A stretch of DNA of 64,000 nucleotides from Scolanthus callimorphus (Eukaryota; Cnidaria; Anthozoa; Actiniaria; Edwardsiidae), in assembly GCA_033964015.1 (NCBI GenBank), contig CM066920.1, forward strand, positions 13,421,912 to 13,485,911, read 5' to 3'. Of this stretch, positions 10,001-22,000 are shown piece after piece (within the stretch, counting starts at the first letter, position 1; the number at the start of each line of letters is the position of its first letter). The notes below the pieces were generated by a model that saw nothing but the letters and a program-made list of their open reading frames with translations, was not told the DNA's origin and did not search any database. The position numbers and the translations under genes are program-made.

Positions 10001-13000
10001 GAAGCCAAAGATAGTCCACTCACCTCCCCATCGGAGTGCGCCTCGTAGATAGAAGGACGGTCTCCATTCTGGTCAAACCTGTAGGCCAGCTGTCAGTCAA
10101 ATGAGAAAAAGCGTTTGTGAGATCTAAGCCTATTAAAACGATACAGGTAATATATCAAACACTAGCGAGCGTGTTTCATCAGGATTTCAAACACCGAGAA
10201 GCCAAGGCCGAGCCTAATTATTTAATGGCGAGAAAATGTAGGAATAAAATCTCAAAATTCTATGCAAATTAAGACTGCGTTTTCCGACCTCCTCCACGGT
10301 TATGACTTCTTTGTTTAAGCTTGATAAATTATTTATGAGTTTGAGAATCTTAGTACAAAACAATGTTTTGTTCTGCTCGTCCAATCCTGCAATGTGTTCC
10401 AAGCAGCTGTATCACTTCTCAAATTATTTGTATCAGGCGATCGCTAAGTGAAAGGCCGCCCACCTTAATGTCATCTCCAGAGAGCACGTGACCACAAACG
10501 CTGATTTCCCCCTTCTCCTGATACTCCTTTATCTGCTCGTCACTTAGTTCTAGAATAACAACACAAATATTCCGCATCAAGGGGTGCTTTAGCAATAAAT
10601 AGTAATCAACTGAAAGACGTTTGGTCTAAGAGGTGGTAGTCGATGGAGAGAAAGTACGCCAGATAAGAAGTATCTAGGCCTGCGACGTGTAGACAAATGC
10701 GATGTAATGATACTTAAATACTTGAATAAATTTAGCTCATGGTAGCTTACACTAATGTCTGAGCTGCTGACGCCAAAGAGTAAAATGGCTACAAGAGGCT
10801 ACTTTCACATTCTACTAAATCGTGGCGGTCCACATCAATAATTTAAGTGAAGTCTGGGGCTGGCATTGCCGAGACAGGGAAAATAAGAGGAAAGCTAGAG
10901 ATGACCAAACAGATAGATGAGCATGATCTCAATGGGTGGTCTAGCCTTTGCTACATGCGATGTCGCCGTGACGTCGCAGGCGTTTTGAACGTGTTCAAAT
11001 TCCACTGTGATGCGGGTGCGATTTCTTCAGATCGCCAGCAAACTGACAAATATCGCAGAGCCAAATCGCCGGCCGGTCACACCGCGCGATATGACGTCGA
11101 CAATCGCCGCAAACATCGCACCTCAAATCGCAGCTAAGATCGCGCTGTGTGAACGGGACTTAAGATAGGAAAAATGTATATTTACATATATATTAACGAT
11201 AACAATATTACAATAGAAGAATGGAAAATTTAACAGGTAGTATTGATAAAAAAGTGGAGAACGATCCCTATACAAACGAAAGATAGCGCCACAAACCTTT
11301 GACAGCCTGAAAGACTTGCTTATAAGCGCCTTTGAGTCTCCGCCCCAAGGCCTGGTTATCGGGCTCCGCGCGCAGGCGCACACCGAACTTATCCTTGTCG
11401 GATGACACGGTTACCTTTCGTACGTTCAACTCCTACAACACGATAGAGAAGGGCGGTGAACCACAGGTAGCCCGAATTTGTTTTCTAAAACCATTTTACT
11501 TTCCAATTAGAATATTTCCCAACCTCGTCCCAAGGGTCTTGTGGGTATAATATTCAAGATGGCGGTTGGTCGAACACAAGACCTTGGGGGAGGCTGAGTC
11601 ACATGACCACTGTTTGAGGACATGGGAACGAGGTTGTCCTTTGTTTCGAAGCGGTCATGTGACTCAGCTTCCCCAAGCGTCTTGTGCTCGACCAACCACC
11701 ATCTGAATATTACCCACAAGACCCTGAGGACGAGGTTGAATATTTCCTATATTCATGGCTGACAAAATGGTGGATGGGGCTCAAAGGAACTGTGGCATCC
11801 CTAAAATCCTTTTTCCAGAAATCCATAGGAGAAGCTTTTCTTAGTGGACTGTACAAACCTCCTTGATGTAGTTCTGTAGAGATAGCACATCATCTAAGCA
11901 CTGCTGGTCTTGATGGATGATCACGACCTCCGGTAACGGGTACTGAACGACAGAACATATATCAATCAGAAACAAAGGCATGTCGACCATTAGTCAAATC
12001 ACACTAGTGGTCTATTGTCAGCGCTGCGTTCTGATTGGCTGAGCTACTAGTAGGCTATAAGTTATAGCCTACTAGTAGCGAAGTGTCGGATTTGAAAGTG
12101 GCAAATGACCAGACCAGAAAACGTTTTTGGCTATACAATTGACCGACTAGTGTGATTTGAGTAAAACAATTATTCCTAATAATTGTTAAATAATTTCTTT
12201 TGGCATGCACGCTCGTATTTTTCACTAGTTTATATCTAATTTTCACACTCTACCTTCGTTGGCATGGTTTTCTGTCCCTGACAACTCGGCCGAGTTCAAT
12301 GGTGGTCTGCATCCGGGATACTGCACGTTCAATCTCCTTGTGGATAAGATTCTCTCTACAGAAGACACGAACAGTGGATAAGGCATTAGAGACAATAAAA
12401 GTATAAAGGGAGCCTGACATGATACGCGCATGCTCCAGGAGTGATCACTGAATTATCAGCAAAACTAATTAGACCATCCTATCAGATAACTATTAAGAAT
12501 TTGCAAAGCTGAAAAGCATGGTCGGATGGATTGAGAAGTAGCGAGATTATAGAAGATTTGTTTTCGAGGCTGGCCATCGTTACGGGACGAAACTTCTTCG
12601 ATTGAGAGATGCGCAGAACAGCTGCGCAGTTGTGTGACAGGCTCCCTTTACTAAGCCAGTTTAGCTCACGTGTGCTTGGATGTAATATTTAAACTGCACG
12701 AAAGAAGTTCAGTTCATATAAAGATCTGGGCATTTTGTTTCAAGGTTACATTTGTAATAAATTGTGAATACTGGATATATTTGCATGACAGACACACGCA
12801 CCACGAATAATACATATCCCTCTCCTCACCATATATGCCTATACCCCAGCTGTCTTTGCCGACAGACTGACCCGATGAACATATCAACGCACCACGAATA
12901 ATACATATCCCTCTCCTCACCATATATGCCTATACCCAGCTGTCTTTGCCGACAGACTGACCCGATGAACATATCCACGCACCACGAATAGTACATATCC

Positions 13001-16000
13001 CTCTCCTCACAAAATATGCCTATACCCCAGCTGTCTTTGCCGACAGACTGACCCGATGAACATATCCACGCACCACGAATAATACATATCCCTCTCCTCA
13101 CTATATATGCCTATACCCCAGCTGTCTTTGCCGACGGACTGACCTGGTTTGCGGTACAAACAAATAATGAATGCTGTCATTCTCCTTCTCAGATTCATCA
13201 AACACGATGAAATTCTTCAGGTTCTGATAAATGTGCTCCGTCAAGAAGGGCGTGAACGGCGCCTGGAAATACATTAATGCAATGATCTAACTATGCCAAC
13301 ATCGTTCCAGCTGTACGGGATCGCGCGTTGATTGGCTAAGATTCCGATTTAGTGAGGTCAGTACGATTACAAACTTCGTGGCGGTTAACGAAACAGACTT
13401 CGTTAAAGGTTCAGATACTTCTAGTTATATTGCACCCTTGGGGAGCTCTTCCTCTGTTCCACTGGTAATTCCACTGGTAGGGATGACGGTCGTATTTTTA
13501 GGGACTGAAACTCGACGATTCGGTATTTATCTAGAGTCTATCAAGCCGCATCAAACAAAACAAATAGTACTTTTTAGGGTGAAATTTTGCCAAATATAGA
13601 ACGGCAAGGATTTTACGCAGTCCTAGAAGGGATGTTTTTAGCCTTGTTGAAGGTATACTCAGCTTGTCGTGTATCCAATTTACTATTTAAATGTATTTAC
13701 AGCCATTCTCAGTTACACGCGGTCGCCGGGAAAAAAACTTGCAAGCGAAAACTCGTTTTTCTTTCTTGTCTGAGCGCGACAGCACGTGCGTTGCCATGCA
13801 AACTTTGACAAAAAAAGAGTTTTCGCTTGCAAGCTTTTTTCCCGGCGAGCGCGTGTAACTGAGAATGGCTGTAAGAAAGATTTTACGAAGGATTTCGAGC
13901 AATTTTGACAAAACGTGGCCACAAATCCGTTACTCAAACGTTTATAACCTGCAAAGTTGAGCCTCTTGACTTGATTTTGGTCTGTTTTGGAAGAACTACA
14001 TGAAATAATTACATCGTCCTGCCTATTCATCATAGCACATTCGGCCTCGAGGTCTAATTGTTAAATAAAGTTTGAAATGTATTTTCATAGGTTGCCATCT
14101 AGATTTCTTGACGCAACTAACTCGAGCTACTACTTGCATACACACCTTTTCTGCGATTTTCAGAATTCTGCGAACTCCAGCTTCACATTTCCGAACGCCA
14201 AACTGCGTTTTGGCTTCCGTCAATCAAACCTTAGTCAAGTCCACGCATGTTTTTTGGTTTGCATTTTACAGTGAAAAATTGTGTTTTGAAGCCTAGCTAG
14301 CCCCATCAGTTCACAAGATCTATCAAAGCCTCCGTGAAATCACCCAGAGTTGTTCACCCGTTTGATTGACGGAAGCCAAACCGCGGTTTGTTGGTCGAGT
14401 GTAGAGTTGGCAGTAGACTTTACACGTTGCTCGAATCATTAAAAAATTCATCTTAAATGTATTTAAATGAGCTTAATTTACTATTACTGTTTATCAAGTT
14501 GTCATCGCCACATACCATGAGTTTGGTGATGTTAAGTACAACACTGAACAGCGTCTGTATGGCCTGTACTTGGTCCTCGCGACCTTGGTCACCCTGTGGT
14601 ACCAACAACATACATGAACGCGACGCAAGGGAAACGTACGGCTCATTACAACGACAGGAAATAACAGGTCAGTGCAAAATGCGGAAAAGCTCTTACCTTG
14701 AGTCGTTTCCTGTTAAACCGGACGTACCAGTTTGTCAGGTAATCTATGAACTTCACGAGGCGTGGGACAACAGTATACAGACGGTATGCTGAAAAGAATA
14801 AATGAGCCCCTCAGTAGACCAAATCGGCTAACGGTGTTTACATCATCAAGGTGGTTACAATTGTCTAATTTTTCTCACTCGGCCCGGTGCACGAGTGTAT
14901 GTGCTGAACTAACAAAAGTATCAACCCAAAGGAATCAAGCGACATGATCTGAATTGGATGGCAACAAGATGTAAACACCGCTAGCCGATTTGGTCTGTTG
15001 GCGTAATGCCAGAAGGAAATACACAGCAAATAGTGAATAAAATGGAGAAGAAATGCTTTTAATCAAATTGTAACAAACTGTAAACAAGTTATAAGTAGCC
15101 AAGATTATCATTGTCAAAGATTATTCTCTTTTTCCTGAAGGGAAGTGCAACGTAGAACAACCTTCGTTTTGATAGAGTGGGCGCGTCAACGAAAGTTTTG
15201 AGATCATGGTGAACGATCGAATTAAAGAGCCCGTGTCAGCCACTCCTTTTGTTATTGTTTTCGTTCAATATTAGAAGGCGAATTACATGTAGAAACCTCT
15301 AAATAAACATCTAGAAACAAAGTTTCAGATTTGATTTACCAAATTCAATCAAGAAGAACGCTCTATATTCTCTAAATCAGCCGATAAAATGGATGCTTTC
15401 TCCGACTTGGTATGTTGCTATGCTGTCAAAATGGCGGCTGACACAGGCTCTGTAAGGGAAGCCAGACTTGTGACTTGGTTGTATTCATATGGTATTTTCT
15501 TTCCAGCAAGACTTCCTAATGACCACTGAACCACTCTGCACACTTCCAAAAAATCCAAACGACGCCCACAAGTCAGAGGGCTGTCCAGCGGCAAGTGCAT
15601 GCGCATTTATAACTTTATGACCTCTCTTCCATGCACGCACCGCCAATCATTATGGGAAGTATCCCAAGAGATCAATAAAAAAGATGCCAATGAAAGTGCA
15701 GATGTGGGGACTCTCTAGTAAGATTGTACCATCTAGATCACTAAACAAAATGTTATAAAATAAAACCAGTGATCTACACAAACAATTCGAAAGAGAAAAG
15801 AACTGAAACTTGCATTATATAGGTATTCTAACGTAAGATTTTCAAATTTTCAAGATGAAAACTGTTCAGCCTGGTAAGAAAATTTCACAATCCAATTCCA
15901 TCCGCTCGACAGCACACGAAAATACTCCAAATGTGTACTCATCTTGTAGCTGAAAGGCTTTTTAACAAACCTAGGCGATTATTTTGTTCAGTTCTTGTGA

Positions 16001-19000
16001 ATCTGACTGCACTTAAGCTATCTAAATTAACCCTAAAATCGTGTAAAATCGTGACAGTTCCCTTTAACATTGAGATAACGACACAGCAGGCTCACCTGCC
16101 ATCTCTACATGTACAAAGTCCACCAGGCTCTGCGTGAAGGACAAGATCCAGCGGTCCATGATGTTCGTGGCCTCAAACGTCTTCCTTTCCTCGTACGTAA
16201 ACTGGTGATTGCTCACCTGAAACATCCAGAAGCCAAGTAGTCATATGCACCTAATTCAACAAACGCTTTGGGATTTGCTTACGGAATACAATGCCCACCA
16301 AACAATGGCGCCCGATGACCAAAGACAAGTTCCAAAAGACCACAGCAACCTTTTTGAAATAGGTGTATACAGATTTTTTTCAAATATGATTGCACCTTCA
16401 CAACTGTCTGTTGCAGTCCGCTGTGTGTCAGAGCAACTAGATTAACCAAAACCGATAGTGAATATTGATTACACTCTTTTTTTTTATAAGAACGTCTAAT
16501 TTTCAGTTAGGCTGGGCCGTTCTTATTTTTGGAGCAGTTTGAGGCTGGAAATGTTCTTGCGGATGTTCTTACATTTCAGTTACGTCGGAACCTGAAATAT
16601 GATAGATCTTATGGAAGGATACATACATAAGGAGTATTTAAGGGGGTTTATAAATTGCAATATTGAAGGTCGTTATTATTAACACATTTGATTCTGGATT
16701 TTAGAACGCATCACTGAAAATAAATCTATTTTGCTCCTATCTGAGGCTCAGGCATGTTCTTAGCATGTTGTGACAGTTGTGACGGCGCAAAAAGGAATAT
16801 ATCACGAAAACAGTTGCGCAAATGTAAATTAGATCTTCAAAGGACTGCTGTCTCCGGAATTTCGCTCCAAGGCGCGGATCCAGGGGGGGTTCATCGGGTG
16901 GAAATGAACCCCTCTCCCAACGAACCGGGGTTTTTTGGGATCGGTTCCCTAAAGACCTTTTGTCATTTCAGAGTGGTTCTTTTCTTTGATGTGACCCAAT
17001 GTATACCAGTATATTATATTCATGATGTAGCAACCACGATTTCGCCTCGGCATCGCCAGAAAAAACGCGACATCGTTCGTAACCGTGACATGAAATTTTC
17101 GTGACCGCGTGACATTTAGAGTCGGATTCAAGATGACGGCCACTCAATTTTCGACGGTTTTTGGGTTTTGTTGCTCTTTCCGGAAATTTTCCAGATATTT
17201 TGTCTTTTATTAAACGTGTTTTTCTTCTGTAAAACTCACTTTCAAGTTTTGCCGTGAATGTCTGAATCCGCTGACCGCCTGTGGTTGTGACTGTGGTCGT
17301 GGGGGACTATTTTCGAGTGGTACAGATAGCACGTATTCGGAAGCCCTTTCCTGAAGGTTTTTAGAGGAACCTAAATATTTCGCAGGTCTTCAGAAGAACG
17401 ATGAATAGTGTACCTTCAAAATGGTGGCAAAATTCAATCTGAACGAACAGTTTCAAAGAAGATTTTGACCGGCGAAGTTCATGGATTTTCGTACTTTAGC
17501 GAGGAACCAAAGGGTTATTTCTCCATCGGCTTTTTTCAGCTCAAAAAAGGTAAGACGAAATTTGAAGTTTGGGCAAGCATTTGTGTTTTATGAGCTTCCT
17601 GGATAGATGAAAATGCAATTGTGATACGAACATTTTTTCCACAACCAAAATATCGTTTCTGCGGACCGATTACAAACTATACATGATCATCTCCGATCGT
17701 GAATTCTCATACAATCCTCTGTAAAAGTTTGAGTTCTCGGGTACTACTTTTAGATTTCAAAGTGTGACGCGAAAATGGGCTAAATTCACCAATATTTCTT
17801 GCTGGCTGTTTTACTCGGTGAATAAATAAAACTTTGAAATACGAACATTTTTCCCGACTCTCATAAACTCGAGATATGAGAGTAAATATGTTTTTCTCCA
17901 TACATTTCTCTGTAATCAATTTTGAGCTTCAATTCGCCTCAGCCGGTTGCGTGACACACGGGATGTCGCGTTTTTCTCGCGATGTGAGAAGGCCACGGAC
18001 AACAACAGAGAAGGATTGGTATAGAATGTTTCCTCGTACGTTGCACTTCATCCGCAAAAATGACCTCCCCCCCCCCTCCCCCCTCTTAAAATCCTGGATC
18101 GGCCACTGCGCTCCACAGATAAAAGATTCCCTATAAGTATGCTATCCATGAGCGGAGTTAACCTTTGATTGGATTAACTCGACTAGAAATCCAATGGGTA
18201 AAGATGTCTTTTTCGCATCAATGTCAACACATATTTTTTCTACCAGTCCTTTCAATTCTTCCATTCTTCGAGTGTCCATCTGCCTGATTTAAAGCGAACA
18301 TATCTCCCAGTGCTTATCTTTTAATCCCTACACTCCTGTCGCTGCCTCTCGCACTTAAAACCTTTCAAGACTTCCCGCCATTTTGACGATATCCCGGCGG
18401 GTACCCTGTGGCAGTGCAATGAACGCGGCTGAATTTTCGCGCCACTTATGGCATTTTCTTACAAACTCACCCTCTGCAGTTGATCAATGCTCTGACTGAG
18501 GAAGCGGTAGGCATTGTACCAGGGCAGAAACACATCTTTCACAACATCTTTTACGCCTTTCTCCTGGAATTTTAGAGTTTCAGCTCGAACCACCGGTGAA
18601 TTGATCAAGTATAATCTGAGAATGGAACATTTTAACGACATTATGAATTCATTAAACACGAAGATTTTGTTATTTCGTCAGTTCTTCACTACTTTTTAAA
18701 ATAATTAATGGAAATTTGACCGAGTGGTGAGTGCAATTAAATCTGAAATCATACCTGTTATTTATAAAACCCACACTTGAAATAAGGTGTTTTACCTACA
18801 TTTTATAATTTTGAAATTATTTGGGAAATTATTTGGGAAAATCACACTGCTGTGAACCAATCAGATTGTATGACTCACGCCTGATTTCTAAAAACTAAAA
18901 AAAAACGGAAAATAAAACAGAAATTAAAACGTCGTTCAGGTTGCTTGTGAAGGTAGTCCTACGTATAAAGGATATTAATTAATCAAACTAATTTCCGAAC

Positions 19001-22000
19001 CTGGCCAGTTGCTCAGCCTTATTTCCTACTTGGTAACGTTTGGTTGTTAAGGTAGCTATTGCTGGTCTAAATTGTGAAGTTGCTAAGATACAAGTTAAAT
19101 ATTATAATCAATGCTCTATATGAGTACACCAAAAGGGAATTATACTTATCAGTTGCTATGGTAACACGCATGCGCGATGAGTAACTAACATGCAACATCA
19201 TGTTTGTTAATTGTAAAGAAGGTCAGTGATTGGTTGAATCGAAAAAAGCAATTCAATGCCAGGAAATAATCATGAAATTCAATCTAAACAATTGGATCGA
19301 GAAGGAAATAGAATAATTAAACAAATAAAATTAATTCTTACTGCAACGGATGTCCAATTTCACTTGTAAATTGGAGAAAAATATTATCAGTCAACTTCAA
19401 TACTTATATTTACTAGCAGGGACGGGGAATACCTCTCATTCAAACCCTGCACTTAAGACAGAGCAGTGCTGTCCTGTCACGACGAATAATGAAGTCTTTC
19501 ACAGCGATATTCAGTAAAAAGAAAGCACAGGGAGAAAAGCCACTACAAAATAGAGAAAGTTCGGCGATGAGTAAGCAAGTCGGGACACTATGGCAATTTG
19601 ATTATAATAAAGCCGTCACTCCAAAGACTCTCACGAACAGGGAAAAAACAGACATGAGTCACCGGTACTTGGAGATACAAACAGCATTGGGTGAGCATCG
19701 AGTCCCTGAACGAACGGCGACAAGACCGAGGACTCTTAGTGAAGATATATGGAGTGAAGGAGCACACCGAGAGCCACTGAGCATGCTGGACATCCTGAGA
19801 GAGCAAGGTAGACAGATGGAAATAGACAGGCAGAAAGAGCGAGATAGAAATAGACGACTCGACAAGCACAAGGAGCGAGGGAGAGAGAGGGTACTCGACA
19901 AGCAGAAGGAGAAAGAGCGTGGTAGAGTGGGAGCACTTGACAAGCATAAGGAGCGAGGGAGAGAGAGGGCACTCGACAAGCACAAGGAGAAAGAGCGTGG
20001 TAGAGTGGGAGCACTCGACAAGCAAAAGCATGAAACAGCTCAGCAGTTGGATAAACCGAGTAAAGACATCTGGAGTGAAGGACACCACAAAGAACCGCTC
20101 AGTCTGCTCGACATTTCAAGAGAACGCGAAAGGCAGAGAAAACTCAAAGAAATCAAGGAACACGAGGCCAAGGCGATGCAAGAGAGGGAAACATTGGAGC
20201 TCTTAAGGCAACTGTCCAAACCAAGTAAATTCAGAGCCATTGTTTTATCTGTGTAATAGATATTCATGTAATGTGTTTGTTAAGCTCCGAGTGAGATTTT
20301 GTTTTCCTTTACCCAAACATGTTTTACTCAGGCCTCAGGAAGTGCCATTTCCAGCGATAGTTCTGTTTTTTTTAAACGCGTAGCAAAAACGTTTCTGTTG
20401 AATTTATTGACGTTCGCGTGAAGGGACTGCAAACAATCTGCAGTATTGTAAATATATTTTTGCTATAATGTTGGTATCGGTATAACAAGCCCTTGCCATT
20501 AAATTGTAACCAATTAATGAATGTTCTTTGATCAAAGCGTTTAGCATGCAAGATATTCACATGCGATTCGCCTTTTGTTATCAAAATTTACGTGTGATGA
20601 TCGTGAATATGAATGTATAAAAATTATACTTTACTAATATGAATCAATAAAATATATATAATATACTTATGATGTCAATCTAGTTGCATTGTACTACCGT
20701 CGGTTGCATCTAACCGTCTACACGCTCGACAAAAACATGCTCTGTCTTCACGTGAAAGTTTTGACGGTTGAATTTCAAACTTTGCACGCCAATGACCGAA
20801 GCATTGGCGCCACTCATAGAAAAGGTGAAACGTTTAGTTGCTTTTTTCCGAAAAAACTATAAATTGATAAAACGGAGTTGCGGACCTGAATATTGTGGCA
20901 ATAAAGTAAAAATAAATTGTTCACTGTCCAAATTTTGCAGTTTCACGTGCAGACAGAACACGATTTTATCGCGCATGCGGGCTGAGCCGACCGTATACCA
21001 TGATGAGCGGCGCTGAATTGAAACATCTATGGCGAAATATGAACTCCAAAAGGTTAAAACGGATTTGCTCAATTTTCTGTACCACAAGTGACCGTGTTGC
21101 GCTTGAACTACCTCCCGCATCAGGAATGATAACGGACATTAGTATATACCAAATCAGAGAATAGTTATTTTCGCGCGCTCTGATTGGTTCCTGAAATAGT
21201 AGATATCCAGCACTATTTACTATTTTGAGAAAACTCTCAAAATGGCGGCTCGTTTCGCGCGCGATATTGCGTTTTGAACCTTAATCCACCATATTTTATT
21301 CTACCGATTTGGTATATACTAAAACAACTATCCCCCCAGGGTCGGTGCCTAGCGGTGGATATATACCTCGACGCTTCGCTTTGAAGTTGAAAACGTTGCG
21401 AATACCGACGAGAATCTGATTAATTGAAACAATAGACAAGCTTGACAGCTCCCACTGTATTTTATTCGCCGCTGATACCTATTCAGTTGTAGAGCAGATA
21501 ATTTGAACTGGACTATTAGTCACTTTTGCTTCAAGCATGAGAACCCATAATAGATAAAGTTGACTTACCTGAGCGCATCTGAGCCATGCTTGTTGATGAT
21601 TTCCATCGGGTCGGGATAATTCTTCTTTCTCTTGCTCATCTTGGCGCCATCACTAGAGGCAAAAACGGTAAATAAAATGTAATTTCATTGATAGGTGAGG
21701 TTTGCAAAAACAGCTAAATAACATGGGTCTTATCACACGGCGGCCATTTTGGATACGATTCTTTGTTCACAGCAGCCATTTTGGATAAGATCCATTGTGA
21801 CGCGGACGCTCAAAACGTCATTCTTAAGGTGGTGAAAAAGAGGAGGTGGTAAAAACTCGTCGAGGAAAAAAACTCGTCGCTCGGTCCCCGCGAATTCTCC
21901 CGTAGTGTGTACGGTACGCGGGACTTGTTTTAGGGATTTGTCCCTTACACGTTCACACTAGGAGACTGATAGTCTGTACCGGCCTTTAGCATTGATTAAT

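Noticed and set aside
10024..10078. Acceptor CTACAG at 10079 for IARS1 exon 30
   Set aside because: Using it puts a stop immediately after exon 29. The acceptor GACAG eleven bases upstream (exon start 10089) keeps the frame and adds the expected LAYR residues.
12714..13201. Minus-strand ORFs with repeated [21 protein letters not shown] peptides
   Set aside because: Product of the 91-bp minisatellite; the frame changes with unit length, and no protein outside the repeat is conserved.
19588..20088. Long minus-strand ORFs rich in Leu/Ser opposite the nested gene
   Set aside because: Shadow of the charged repeat on the other strand. The plus-strand frame has the start, the paired motifs and the downstream AATAAA.
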